From assembly GCA_002368355.1 (NCBI GenBank), contig AP018281.1:1488001-1552000 (forward strand): 64,000 nt of DNA. Reading direction: 5' to 3'. This DNA is from Chondrocystis sp. NIES-4102 (lineage in GTDB: Bacteria > Cyanobacteriota > Cyanobacteriia > Cyanobacteriales > Xenococcaceae). The translations under genes and the position numbers were made by a program. Within the stretch, counting starts at the first letter, position 1. Each line of letters starts with the position of its first letter. Below the pieces are notes generated by a model. The model had not been told where the DNA came from. It saw nothing but the letters and a program-made list of their open reading frames with translations, and searched no databases. Of this stretch, positions 9,028 to 17,050 are shown one piece after another.

Positions 9028-9210
9028 ATGAATCTTTTACTAGAAGTTGCCACTAACGAACCCCATTTTCCTTATGCTGCGGTTGGTACTTTGGTGGTTG
9101 GTTTTATAGCTGCCGTTAGCATAGGTTCGATCGCCTGGTACAACTCTAAACGTCCTCCTGGTTGGGAAGATAAAGAACGTCCTGATGTTGTTCCCAAAGT
9201 GGAAAAATAG
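9028..9210 (+). CDS. Small single-span membrane protein, probable Psb35-like
   Basis: A 60-residue protein with one transmembrane helix (YAAVGTLVVGFIAAVSIGSIAWY) and a polar tail SKRPPGWEDKERPDVVPK. The tail and size resemble the cyanobacterial Psb35 (Ssl2148) family, a small protein bound to the CP47 assembly module of photosystem II; I base this on memory of the family and it needs a search. The gene sits between the motor operon and an acidic unknown protein. Confidence 0.5.
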   Translation: MNLLLEVATNEPHFPYAAVGTLVVGFIAAVSIGSIAWYNSKRPPGWEDKERPDVVPKVEK

Positions 9211-9270
9211 GTAAATTAGCTAATTTTGATTTCTTAATAACAAATAAAGTAAAAATTGGAAACTAAAGGC

Positions 9271-9609
9271 ATGGAAAATAACACTCCCGATGATGCAAAT
9301 TACGATCCTAATGTAAGCGATAAGGATGCAGGTTATGATGCTAATATAACCTCTGCTGAAACAGCAGCTAGAATAGAAAGGGAAGGGGAGAATTTTGGAA
9401 AAACCCCTGTAGCTGAAGGAGAGCTTGATACAACCGCAGGTTATACTGTAGACCGCGAAGGATTAGGCAATAACTATGCGATCGAGCCTGAAATGTATTA
9501 CGAAGAACCAGGCGATCGCAGAGAAGTTGAAGCAGCAGAAAAAGCTGAACGCGCTCAAGAGTTAGAAGAAATTAATTCTCCAGGTGGTAAAGGTCCTGGT
9601 GTAATTTAA
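9271..9609 (+). CDS. Acidic, probably disordered conserved protein
   Basis: A 112-residue hydrophilic protein (from ATG 9271; a TTG start 15 bases earlier is possible). It is rich in Glu, Asp, Asn and Gly with no hydrophobic core, no Cys and no signal peptide, so it is likely soluble and largely unstructured. It contains several short similar patches (DDANYDPN, DAGYDANI, TTAGYTVD, GNNYAIEP). It follows the Psb35-like gene by 60 bp and ends at a good terminator, so the two may share a transcript. No function is recognised. Confidence 0.6.
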   Translation: MENNTPDDANYDPNVSDKDAGYDANITSAETAARIEREGENFGKTPVAEGELDTTAGYTVDREGLGNNYAIEPEMYYEEPGDRREVEAAEKAERAQELEEINSPGGKGPGVI

Positions 9610-9642
9610 TTAATAAGAAAATATATTAAATATTAAATTTTG

Positions 9643-9679
9643 GACGCTAACATTTAAATTAGATTAGCGTCTATTTTTT
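9643..9679 (+). terminator. Rho-independent terminator
   Basis: A perfect 8-bp stem, GACGCTAA (9643-9650) with TTAGCGTC (9664-9671), is followed at once by TATTTTTT. It ends the 9.0-9.6 kb transcript and also separates it from the convergent deaminase gene. Confidence 0.8.
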
Positions 9680-9694
9680 GATTATTTATATCCT

Positions 9695-10147
9695 TTAAAG
9701 TTTTTTAAATAATTCTAAACATTCTTCTGCCAAAATACCGCCGATAACTTCTATCTTTTGAAATCCCTTTTCGACAACACTTTTACAAGTTAAATCTATT
9801 TGTTCGGTATTAAGTTCAATTAATTGTTGTGTAGACGCTCCATAAACTATACGGGAAACACCAGCCCAAACGCAAGCTGCTGCACACATAGGACAAGGTT
9901 CACAAGTGGTATATAAAGTATAGCCAGCTAAAGCATCTAGGGAATAACCGTATTTTTTGGTAAAGGCACGTAAAGCGTTTATTTCTCCATGCGCCGATAA
10001 ATCGTTATCTGTTTGCGCCGTGTTATATCCACGGATCACAATTTCATCATCTTTAACTATTACAGCACCATAGGGTAAATCTCCTTTTTTGGCTTCTTTT
10101 AATGCCTCTTGCATAAATTGATCGTGATTCATTTTCTTGGTGTTCAT
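9695..10147 (-). CDS. Nucleoside/guanine deaminase (cytidine deaminase-like zinc enzyme)
   Basis: A zinc-dependent deaminase of the CDA superfamily, 150 residues from the ATG at 10147 (an ATG 39 bases upstream gives a less likely extension). The zinc site is clear: AHGEINAL supplies His and the catalytic Glu, and TTCEPCPMCA supplies two Cys. The HGE form with CEPCPMC and the length fit guanine deaminases and related nucleoside deaminases better than tRNA adenosine deaminase TadA, though the substrate is not certain. It is transcribed divergently from the TetR gene, with 175 bp between the starts. Confidence 0.82.
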   Translation of the reverse strand: MNTKKMNHDQFMQEALKEAKKGDLPYGAVIVKDDEIVIRGYNTAQTDNDLSAHGEINALRAFTKKYGYSLDALAGYTLYTTCEPCPMCAAACVWAGVSRIVYGASTQQLIELNTEQIDLTCKSVVEKGFQKIEVIGGILAEECLELFKKL

Positions 10148-10298
10148 ACTAATTGAAATAGAACAAGGATTAATCTCTTTTATCAAATATAAATCGTCTC
10201 AAGAAATCGCCAATTACTCTAGTATTAATTTAAAAAATCCCCATAATAGTATCTACAAGAATTTGCTAACTAAAACTTTTTCAAGTATATTATTAAAC

Positions 10299-10312
10299 AG
10301 ACCGAACGGTCT
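10299..10312. promoter_or_regulatory. TetR-type operator upstream of the repressor gene
   Basis: AGACCGAACGGTCT is a palindrome with half-sites AGACCG/CGGTCT around a 2-bp centre, a classic TetR/AcrR-type operator. It ends 10 bases before the repressor start codon and is repeated in near-identical form at 10962-10975. It supports autoregulation and the downstream start at 10323. Confidence 0.7.
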
Positions 10313-10322
10313 TAAAGAATTA

Positions 10323-10919
10323 ATGTCTAAAGCCGAACAAACTAAAGCGTATATCATTGAGCAAGCAGCAGAGTTATTTAACCTCAAAGGTTATGCAGCT
10401 TCATCTATTGCCGATATTATGCAAGCAACTGGTTTAAAGAAAGGGGGAATTTATAATCATTTTAAAAGTAAAGACGAACTAGCGTTAGCAGCGTTAGATT
10501 ATGCAGTTAGCCTTTTAAGTCAAAGAATATGGAGTGTAGTAAAAACTAAACGTAATGCCATCGATCGCTTACAAGCACTGGTAGCTAGCTATTTAATTTA
10601 TATTGATGATCCACCAATTGTAGGGGGATGTCCAATTTTAAATGCAGCCATTGAAACCGATGACACAAATTCTCCTTTGCGCGATCGCGCTTTACAGGCT
10701 ATGAATTCCAGTCGTAGTTTAATTGTACGAATTATTAAAACAGGTATAAAAAAAGGCGAAATAAGATCTACTGTTGAACCTGATACTGTGGCAACGGTTA
10801 TTTTCTCTGCTATAGAAGGAGCAATTATGATGAGTAAATTAGAACGAAATCCTATTCATTTAAAAAGGGTTGTAGCTCATCTACAGACATATATTCAAGA
10901 TTTAGCGTTAAATAAATAG
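10323..10919 (+). CDS. TetR/AcrR family transcriptional repressor
   Basis: A 198-residue regulator from the ATG at 10323. The N-terminal HTH reads SSIADIMQATGLKKGGIYNHFKSKDEL, and the C-terminal part is the helical ligand-binding and dimer domain. A much longer in-frame start exists at 10137, but that stretch contains the palindromic operator and is not TetR-like, so 10323 is chosen. The same palindrome lies before the thioesterase gene downstream, so this protein probably represses itself and the thioesterase-GST pair. The ligand is unknown; the neighbours (thioesterase, glutathione transferase) hint at an organic or electrophilic compound. Confidence 0.88.
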   Translation: MSKAEQTKAYIIEQAAELFNLKGYAASSIADIMQATGLKKGGIYNHFKSKDELALAALDYAVSLLSQRIWSVVKTKRNAIDRLQALVASYLIYIDDPPIVGGCPILNAAIETDDTNSPLRDRALQAMNSSRSLIVRIIKTGIKKGEIRSTVEPDTVATVIFSAIEGAIMMSKLERNPIHLKRVVAHLQTYIQDLALNK

Positions 10920-10961
10920 AAGAAAAGGAAGTAAGAAGGTTAATTTTTTTTGCAGTCAAAA

Positions 10962-10975
10962 AGACCGATCGGTTT
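10962..10975. promoter_or_regulatory. Second TetR-type operator, before the thioesterase gene
   Basis: AGACCGATCGGTTT matches the operator at 10299-10312 at 11 of 14 positions, with the first half-site identical. It lies 20 bases before the start codon of the thioesterase gene. Two copies of one palindrome flanking the repressor gene make a small regulon likely. Confidence 0.62.
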
Positions 10976-10994
10976 GTAAATATTAAGATTTCCT

Positions 10995-11405
10995 ATGAAT
11001 AAAAAACCTTTTGAGGTAGAAATAGAAGTAGCAATCAAGACCTATGACATAGATTTTGCAGGAATTGTCAGCAATATTGTCTATATTCGTTGGTTAGAAG
11101 ATTTAAGACTCAAAATGTTGGAGTTGTATTGCCCTTTAGAAGAATTAATAGCAAAGGGATATTGTCCAATTGTTAATTCAACGGCAATCAAATATCAAAA
11201 AGCTTTACGTTTAGGTAATCACGCTGTGGGTAGGATGTGGATGTCTCAACTGGGACGTTTACGCTGTACCCTAGAAGCGGAGATATATTTAGGGCAAGAA
11301 ATAGCTGCTACCGCGACACAAGTGGGGTTTTTTATTGATTTAGAAACCATGCGCCCAAGGGCTATACCTGAAGAATTTAAACATATTTACAATCGACACA
11401 ATTAA
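10995..11405 (+). CDS. Acyl-CoA thioesterase (4HBT/YbgC-like hotdog fold)
   Basis: A 136-residue hotdog-fold thioesterase. The catalytic-loop signature IDFAGIVSNIVYIRWLED is the YbgC/4-hydroxybenzoyl-CoA thioesterase pattern, with Asp at the active position. These enzymes hydrolyse acyl-CoA or aryl-CoA thioesters; the substrate is not known here. It follows the TetR gene by 75 bp with an operator in between and precedes a glutathione transferase by 31 bp, so the two enzymes are likely co-transcribed under the TetR protein. Confidence 0.82.
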   Translation: MNKKPFEVEIEVAIKTYDIDFAGIVSNIVYIRWLEDLRLKMLELYCPLEELIAKGYCPIVNSTAIKYQKALRLGNHAVGRMWMSQLGRLRCTLEAEIYLGQEIAATATQVGFFIDLETMRPRAIPEEFKHIYNRHN

Positions 11406-11436
11406 TAGTTATCTATCAATAATCAATCATTAAATT

Positions 11437-12075
11437 ATGCTGCAATTCTATTATCACCCTCTATCACCCCTATCCCGTCGTGTTTGGATCGCTTTATTAG
11501 AAAAAGAAATTTCTTTTGCACCGATAATTATCAACCTAAAAGAAAAAGAACAGTTTAAGCGCGAGTTTTTGGCAATTAATCCCTTTCATCATATTCCAGT
11601 AATTATCGATGATGGTTTGCGAGTTATAGAATCGATGGCAATTTTAGATTATTTGGAGTGCAAATATCCTCAAAAGCCAATGCTGCCAAAAGAGCCAGAG
11701 CAATTAGCTAAGGTCAGAATGTCGCAAATGCTAGTCAACAACGAATTATCTTCTTTAATAATTCCTTTAATTAAGGAAACACAAGATTCAGCCCAATTAA
11801 GTAAGGTAAAACGGAAAATTAATAGGATACTATGCTTTTTAGCTCAATTATTAGCCGATGATCTTTATTTTGGGGGCAAAACCTTATCTTTGGGTGATAT
11901 CGTTGCAGGTAATACAATCATTTTAATTAAAAAACTGGGTTACAATTTCGAGCAAATTGAGCAAATTAATCGCTGGTGCGATCGCTTGATGCAAAGGCAA
12001 CCCTGGCAGATAACCCAACCTGAGAAACAACAAATAACCCAATTTAAGCAAATAGTACAAGAATTAATCAAATAA
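11437..12075 (+). CDS. Glutathione S-transferase family protein
   Basis: A 212-residue two-domain GST. The N-terminal thioredoxin-like domain begins FYYHPLSPLSRRVW and contains the glutathione-binding NPFHHIPVI (cis-Pro) and ESMAILDYLE motifs. The C-terminal half is all-helical, with LSLGDIVAGN as the usual N-capping motif. It probably conjugates or isomerises electrophiles. It is paired with the thioesterase upstream. Its stop codon directly abuts the stop codon of the convergent membrane protein gene. Confidence 0.87.
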   Translation: MLQFYYHPLSPLSRRVWIALLEKEISFAPIIINLKEKEQFKREFLAINPFHHIPVIIDDGLRVIESMAILDYLECKYPQKPMLPKEPEQLAKVRMSQMLVNNELSSLIIPLIKETQDSAQLSKVKRKINRILCFLAQLLADDLYFGGKTLSLGDIVAGNTIILIKKLGYNFEQIEQINRWCDRLMQRQPWQITQPEKQQITQFKQIVQELIK

Positions 12076-12612
12076 TTAAACCGTCAAATGAGTTGCCGTC
12101 CAAATAGTCCAACCGTCAATTAACCAGAGAAACATTGTAAAAACAAATAGAATTAAATACATCCAAGGTTGAGCTAGAGGACGCACATCAACCGTATCTA
12201 TCCCTGTTTTTTCGGTGACAATATTGACCATTTTATTAAAGCCAGCTACACGCATGGGTAATAAATAAGCTTTTTCCGCTTTAGAAGATGTAAAATAATA
12301 AACTAATCCCCCTTGTCCTGTGGTGCGCATTTTCAGATTGTCAATTTCACTCCAAGACAAAGACCAACCCTGACGAAAAAACCTAGGAATCCAATTAGGA
12401 TATGCAACTTTGATTTGATGATCATCTAAAATTACTTGTTCACTCAAAGCAGCAAAAAGAGCGATCGCGCCCAATAAAATGCCAATCCATAAAATATAAG
12501 ATGGTACTGGGGCATGAGTAAAATCTGCTAAAAAAGGTAATGGCACTGTTAAAGCTATGTAAAGACAAAACAGCGTAATCCGAATAATGGGGGAGATTCT
12601 AAAAACGTTCAT
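12076..12612 (-). CDS. Conserved membrane protein with PH-like central domain
   Basis: A 178-residue protein with two N-terminal hydrophobic segments (about 10-30 and 38-60), a soluble middle (about 62-145) and one C-terminal segment (MYLILFVFTMFLWLIDGW). The middle, with ILDDHQIKVAYPNWIP and SLSWSEIDNLKMRT, looks like the PH-like domain found in many small bacterial membrane proteins of unknown role. Such proteins are common in cyanobacteria. No function is recognised. The gene ends base to base with the GST gene on the other strand. Confidence 0.65.
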   Translation of the reverse strand: MNVFRISPIIRITLFCLYIALTVPLPFLADFTHAPVPSYILWIGILLGAIALFAALSEQVILDDHQIKVAYPNWIPRFFRQGWSLSWSEIDNLKMRTTGQGGLVYYFTSSKAEKAYLLPMRVAGFNKMVNIVTEKTGIDTVDVRPLAQPWMYLILFVFTMFLWLIDGWTIWTATHLTV

Positions 12613-12683
12613 ATTTTAATTATTAAATTATTTTTTATCGCCAAAAAATGTATAAACCTCAAGAACAAAAACTTACTACTTAT

Positions 12684-13010
12684 TTAACTAATGGGTGATT
12701 CCTTTTGCCCCCAAAAGCCATCATATTTAATCACTTCTATATCCCCTAAAACTTTAGTTTGACAGGCAAGACGGCGATTTTGTTTAGGAGAATGAGGCGG
12801 TAGGGAAAGCCGAGCCTGATCACGCCAATTAGCAGCAGAAACATCACCAATTATACCAACCGCACAAGTACCACAAGTACCAATTCCTCTACAGTTGATA
12901 ATTCTTGATTTACCGTTATACAAGTCTATTTTATGCTTCAATAAAACTTTGCGTAGATTAGCACCATAGTCACAAACAAAAGTTTTTCCTTGTACATTTA
13001 CAGTAGGCAT
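12684..13010 (-). CDS. [2Fe-2S] ferredoxin
   Basis: A 108-residue plant-type ferredoxin (from ATG 13010; an ATG two codons earlier is also possible). The cluster ligands are visible in CRGIGTCGTC and, 29 residues on, in the RRLACQ motif. The first loop is CX5CX2C, the form seen in cyanobacterial ferredoxin variants rather than in photosynthetic PetF (CX4CX2C). It carries one electron between soluble redox enzymes; the partner is unknown. It is divergent from the citramalate synthase gene. Confidence 0.85.
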   Translation of the reverse strand: MPTVNVQGKTFVCDYGANLRKVLLKHKIDLYNGKSRIINCRGIGTCGTCAVGIIGDVSAANWRDQARLSLPPHSPKQNRRLACQTKVLGDIEVIKYDGFWGQKESPIS

Positions 13011-13094
13011 AAACAATATTTACTTGATTTACAAATTTTGATCTTTGAGTAACTTAACATTTCTTAACTTTGATTGGGGTTGAAATTTAGCTAT

Positions 13095-14759
13095 ATGAAA
13101 CAAAAACCGAAAATTTGGATTTACGACACCACCTTAAGAGATGGCGCACAAGGAGAAGGAATTTCCATGTCCTTAGATGATAAACTCAAGATTGCCCGTA
13201 AACTCGATCAAATGGGCATACCGTTAATTGAGGGTGGGTGGCCAGGAGCTAATCCTAAAGATGTACAGTTTTTTTGGCGATTACAAGAAGAACCGCTTCA
13301 AAATTCCGAATTAGTCGCTTTTTGTTCTACTCGTCGTCCTCATGTGGCTGTCTCTGAAGATCAAATGCTTCAGGCAATTCTGGCTGCTAAAACTCATTGG
13401 GTAACAATATTTGGCAAGTCTTGGGATCTCCATGTCACAGAAATCCTAAAAACCAGTTTAGAAGAAAATCTAGCAATGATTAGCGAGACAATCGAATATC
13501 TACGCGCTCAAGGTAGAAAAGTAATTTATGATGCTGAACATTGGTTTGATGGTTATAAATATAATTCTGAATATGCTCTAAAAACGCTGCAAACAGCATT
13601 AGAAGCAGGGGCGGAATGGTTAGTTTTGTGCGATACCAATGGTGGAACATTACCCCATGAAATTAGTGAGATAATTACCGAAATTAATTTAGCTTTACCT
13701 GAGTCTTTAAATAAATTAGGTATACATACCCATAATGATGCAGGAACAGCAGTTGCTAATGCGATCGCTGCCGTGAGGGCAGGTGCAACTATGGTACAAG
13801 GTACAATTAATGGTTATGGAGAAAGATGTGGTAATGCTAATCTTTGTACTCTAATTCCTAATTTACAGTTAAAACTTGGCTACCATTGTCTGCAAGATCA
13901 ACAATTAGATCAATTAAGTCCCATTAGTAGGGCGATCAGCGAAATAGTAAATCTTGCGCCTGATGATCATGCACCATTTGTAGGGCGATCGGCATTTGCT
14001 CATAAAGCAGGGGTTCATGTTTCCGCAGTTGAGAAAAACCCCATAACTTACGAACATATAAAGCCAGAATTAATTGGTAATCAAAGAAGGATTGTTATCT
14101 CAGATCAGTCGGGTTTAAGTAATGTTTTACATTATGCTGCTAAATTTGGGATTAACCTTAGTAAACAAGACGTTAGTTGTCGTCAAATTCTAGATAAATT
14201 AAAAAAATTAGAGCATCAAGGATATCAATTTGAAGCAGCCGAAGCAAGTTTTGAACTGCTCATGCGCTCAATTCTTAACCCTGGAAAACAATTATTTACT
14301 CTTAAAGGGTTTCAAGTTCATTGTGATATTCAGAAAAATGATAATCCAGCCAGCACAGCTTTAGCTACGATAAAAGTAGAAGTAGATGGTAAAAACTTAC
14401 TAGAGGTAGCAGAAGGAAATGGGCCAGTAGCAGCGTTAGATAGTGCTTTACGCAAGGCACTTGTTAAATTCTTTCCCCAAATAGCTGATTTTTACTTGGC
14501 AGACTATAAAGTTCGTATCCTAGATGGGGGCGCAGGTACAGCAGCCAAAACTCGCGTATTAGTAGAATCAAGCAACGGTGTAGAACGCTGGACAACTATA
14601 GGAGTTTCCGTCAATATTCTTGATGCTTCTTATCAAGCGGTAGTAGAAGGGATGGAATATGGTTTACTATTGCAAACTAACTGCAAAGCAGTCATCGCAA
14701 GATCTGCCGCTAAACGACAGATTACCGATGACCAAAAAAAACAAAATAGGCATTGTTAA
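13095..14759 (+). CDS. cimA: (R)-citramalate synthase
   Basis: Condenses pyruvate and acetyl-CoA to citramalate, the first step of the threonine-independent isoleucine route. From ATG 13095 it has 554 residues. The catalytic TIM barrel begins IWIYDTTLRDGAQGEG and includes HTHNDAGTAVAN (metal ligands) and NGYGERCGNANL. The C-terminal LeuA-type allosteric domain (about 400-540) includes GNGPVAALDSALRKAL and RVRILDGGAGTAAKTRV-like motifs. CimA and alpha-isopropylmalate synthase share this layout, but the long DTTLRDGAQ...GEGIS start and the LVLCDTNGG motif fit CimA. A TTG seven codons upstream is a weaker start. Confidence 0.9.
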   Translation: MKQKPKIWIYDTTLRDGAQGEGISMSLDDKLKIARKLDQMGIPLIEGGWPGANPKDVQFFWRLQEEPLQNSELVAFCSTRRPHVAVSEDQMLQAILAAKTHWVTIFGKSWDLHVTEILKTSLEENLAMISETIEYLRAQGRKVIYDAEHWFDGYKYNSEYALKTLQTALEAGAEWLVLCDTNGGTLPHEISEIITEINLALPESLNKLGIHTHNDAGTAVANAIAAVRAGATMVQGTINGYGERCGNANLCTLIPNLQLKLGYHCLQDQQLDQLSPISRAISEIVNLAPDDHAPFVGRSAFAHKAGVHVSAVEKNPITYEHIKPELIGNQRRIVISDQSGLSNVLHYAAKFGINLSKQDVSCRQILDKLKKLEHQGYQFEAAEASFELLMRSILNPGKQLFTLKGFQVHCDIQKNDNPASTALATIKVEVDGKNLLEVAEGNGPVAALDSALRKALVKFFPQIADFYLADYKVRILDGGAGTAAKTRVLVESSNGVERWTTIGVSVNILDASYQAVVEGMEYGLLLQTNCKAVIARSAAKRQITDDQKKQNRHC

Positions 14760-14785
14760 TTAAGAAACCGAACTATTAAAGATAT

Positions 14786-16435
14786 ATGACGACTCTTCCT
14801 CTTACAACCAGAAGTAGACTTAAAAATATTCCCCAAGCTCCAGTTGTTTGGGAAGGCGATCGTCGTCCGTTGGGTAATATATCCTCCCATTTAGATCATA
14901 ATCAAGATACGGATGGAGAATGTATTATCTGGGTAGATGGATCAGAAGGTGCTGTAAGGGCAATGGATGTAGTCCCCGAATCTATGGGTATTGAAGCGGT
15001 GGTTAGAACTCTGTTGCGAGCTATGGAAACTCCTCATCATCCAGGACTACCTCAACGTCCGCAGAAAATTTTAGTGCGCGATCGCGAAATTCAATTTTTT
15101 TTACGCGGGGTTTTACAAGATTTAAATATTAATATTGAGTATTCACCAGATCTACCTTTAATTGATCGTTTGTTTGAAGGTTTTGCCGATATGGATGCAG
15201 AACCCCCCTCTGCTTTACCTGCGCTCTATGAACAAGCAATTGTTAATTTAGCCCAACAACTTTGGGAAGATGCTCCTTGGGAATTGTTAGCAGATAGTGA
15301 TATCCTCCGCGTTGATCTTAAAGATTGTGAAATTGAACAAGTCTATCTCTGTGTCATGGGTATGATGTCGGAGGAATACGGAGTATTAATTTATCGTTCT
15401 TTGGATTCTCTCAAACAGTTTCGCTCTGTGGCTTTGGCAGATGATCAGTCCTCAGTGGAATTAGAAAAAGCTTTTCTTGCACAGGATTGTTGGTTTCTTA
15501 ATTATGAGTCTATAGACGACGAAGATTCATCAGATATAGTGGTAACTGAACCTTTTTTTGGTAGTCTTCATCCATTTGAAGGAATGCGTCCATTTTTAGA
15601 CGAAGCGGAAGCGAAAATTGTTTATGTGGTTTTAGAGTCTTTACGGCGTTTTTGTAATCGTAATCATGCTACTTTAGCTCAAGAACCAATTTCGGCAATT
15701 AATAAGTCCTATCACATCACCCTACCTAGTAGTAAAAGTTTCCCAACCTCTAATTTACGTCAATCCCAGATAGATCAGGAGCAAGAAAAGATAACTATCT
15801 CAACTCAAGTTGCTACTTTACCTGAGTTGACAGAAGAATTATTAAATATGGGTTCGAGCGATCGCTCGGATTTCATCGATCAAGAAATTGATATTCCCAT
15901 TCAAGAGGATTTAATCCCTGATGGTTCATTAATTAGTTTAGCTAGTGTCTCTTGGGAATTAGTCGAAGAATTGAAACATCAATCTAAAGTTTATTATCAA
16001 TCTTTGGCAATCAAACCTAGAGGTAAAGAATTACCAGCAATTTTTATCCAAACCACTCGCCCAAAAGCGAAACATTTAATTAGTCGTATTCAAGATGCAG
16101 GCGGTTTGAAGGCAATTTGTTTTAATCCAGGTCATGATCCTTTTAGTGGCGAAATATATGACCTTGGTATGCTACAAACAGGCGACAACGAACTTTATAT
16201 CTTTGCTGAATATTCTCAAGATATTGCACAACAGGTTAAAGCTGTAGAAAAATGGAATCAACGCTGTCAAAAAACTCAAGGGTATTGTGGTCTAATCATT
16301 GCTATGGGGGTAACAGGCAATAATCGCGGTAATCCTCAAGCTAAGGATATTTTGGCTTTATATGAGCTTAAATCAATTAATGGTGAGGAATTAGGTATGG
16401 GAGTTTTGCAATTAATGCCCAATTTTGAATTTTAA
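14786..16435 (+). CDS. Large conserved cyanobacterial protein of unknown function
   Basis: A 549-residue soluble protein with no signal peptide or membrane segment. The N-terminal part (about 15-270) contains VVWEGDRRPL, IIWVDGSEGAVRAMDVVP and PSALPALYEQA; a poorly conserved linker (about 300-375) follows; the C-terminal part (about 385-545) has RPKAKHLISRIQDAGGL and YDLGMLQTGDNELYIFAEYS. It looks like a two-domain protein known only in cyanobacteria. It follows cimA by 26 bp and is probably co-transcribed with it, but there is no evident functional link. Confidence 0.7.
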   Translation: MTTLPLTTRSRLKNIPQAPVVWEGDRRPLGNISSHLDHNQDTDGECIIWVDGSEGAVRAMDVVPESMGIEAVVRTLLRAMETPHHPGLPQRPQKILVRDREIQFFLRGVLQDLNINIEYSPDLPLIDRLFEGFADMDAEPPSALPALYEQAIVNLAQQLWEDAPWELLADSDILRVDLKDCEIEQVYLCVMGMMSEEYGVLIYRSLDSLKQFRSVALADDQSSVELEKAFLAQDCWFLNYESIDDEDSSDIVVTEPFFGSLHPFEGMRPFLDEAEAKIVYVVLESLRRFCNRNHATLAQEPISAINKSYHITLPSSKSFPTSNLRQSQIDQEQEKITISTQVATLPELTEELLNMGSSDRSDFIDQEIDIPIQEDLIPDGSLISLASVSWELVEELKHQSKVYYQSLAIKPRGKELPAIFIQTTRPKAKHLISRIQDAGGLKAICFNPGHDPFSGEIYDLGMLQTGDNELYIFAEYSQDIAQQVKAVEKWNQRCQKTQGYCGLIIAMGVTGNNRGNPQAKDILALYELKSINGEELGMGVLQLMPNFEF

Positions 16436-16488
16436 ATGCAGTCTTGGGTAAAATATTTTTCTGCTAAATATTACAGTCGTTTTGGGTA

Positions 16489-16549
16489 GAGTAGACTTAC
16501 TTATTTAATTAATTAGTTCTGATGTTCTTAGCTATTTTTTAGTCTACTC
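16489..16549. terminator. Inverted repeat, possible terminator
   Basis: GAGTAGACT (16489-16497) pairs perfectly with AGTCTACTC (16541-16549) across a 43-base AT-rich spacer. The long loop and lack of a T-run directly after the stem make a classical terminator uncertain. It lies 54 bases after the stop of the large unknown gene. Confidence 0.35.
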
Positions 16550-16692
16550 ATTTGCAAACCGTAGTAATTATTTTTGATCCCTTAACCCTATTAAAATCTT
16601 ATAGCTAAAAAAATGATAGTGGCAAAGTTATTTAAATAGTTTGCACCACCATCATCCAAGTAATAATTAAAATTACTTTTATTCTACCTCAA

Positions 16693-16839
16693 TTAGAGCT
16701 TAAGAAACCCAGTAAAAAGACCAAGAAGAAACAAAGATAGAGGCAATAAAACTATTATGCCAGTCATAGTTGTTTTTACAGATGGGGTAATATTTACAGG
16801 AGGGTTTAACTCAGAAGTTGGACGTGAGGTTGCGTTCAT
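16693..16839 (-). CDS. Very small single-span membrane protein (48 aa)
   Basis: A 48-codon frame starts at ATG 16839 with AGGT 5-8 bases upstream (TCAGGTAAAT then ATG). The N-terminal half is polar and Pro/Thr-rich (MNATSRPTSELNPPVN), followed by one strong transmembrane helix (TGIIVLLPLSLFLLGLFTGF) to the end. It sits in a 615-bp space otherwise without genes. The layout recalls the small accessory subunits of thylakoid complexes, but I do not recognise it as a known photosystem, cytochrome b6f or NDH subunit. Confidence 0.5.
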   Translation of the reverse strand: MNATSRPTSELNPPVNITPSVKTTMTGIIVLLPLSLFLLGLFTGFLKL

Positions 16840-17050
16840 ATTTACCTGATATATTATTGTTTCGACTACTTATCTACCTTGCTTTACTGCATAAACTTAT
16901 GTCATCAATCCCTAGAATGATATACAAAGGCGAAAGTATCTATCAAAGTAAGTATTTAATTAATTGAGGTAATCTACCCCAGCTTACTAAAGATAAAATT
17001 TTAATTAAGAGGGATAGAGGTTCTATGTTTATCAAGGGTAACAAACTTAA

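Noticed and set aside
10137-10322. N-terminal extension of the TetR gene by 62 codons
   Set aside because: The stretch holds the palindromic operator and overlaps the divergent deaminase start region, and the TetR family starts close to the helix-turn-helix.
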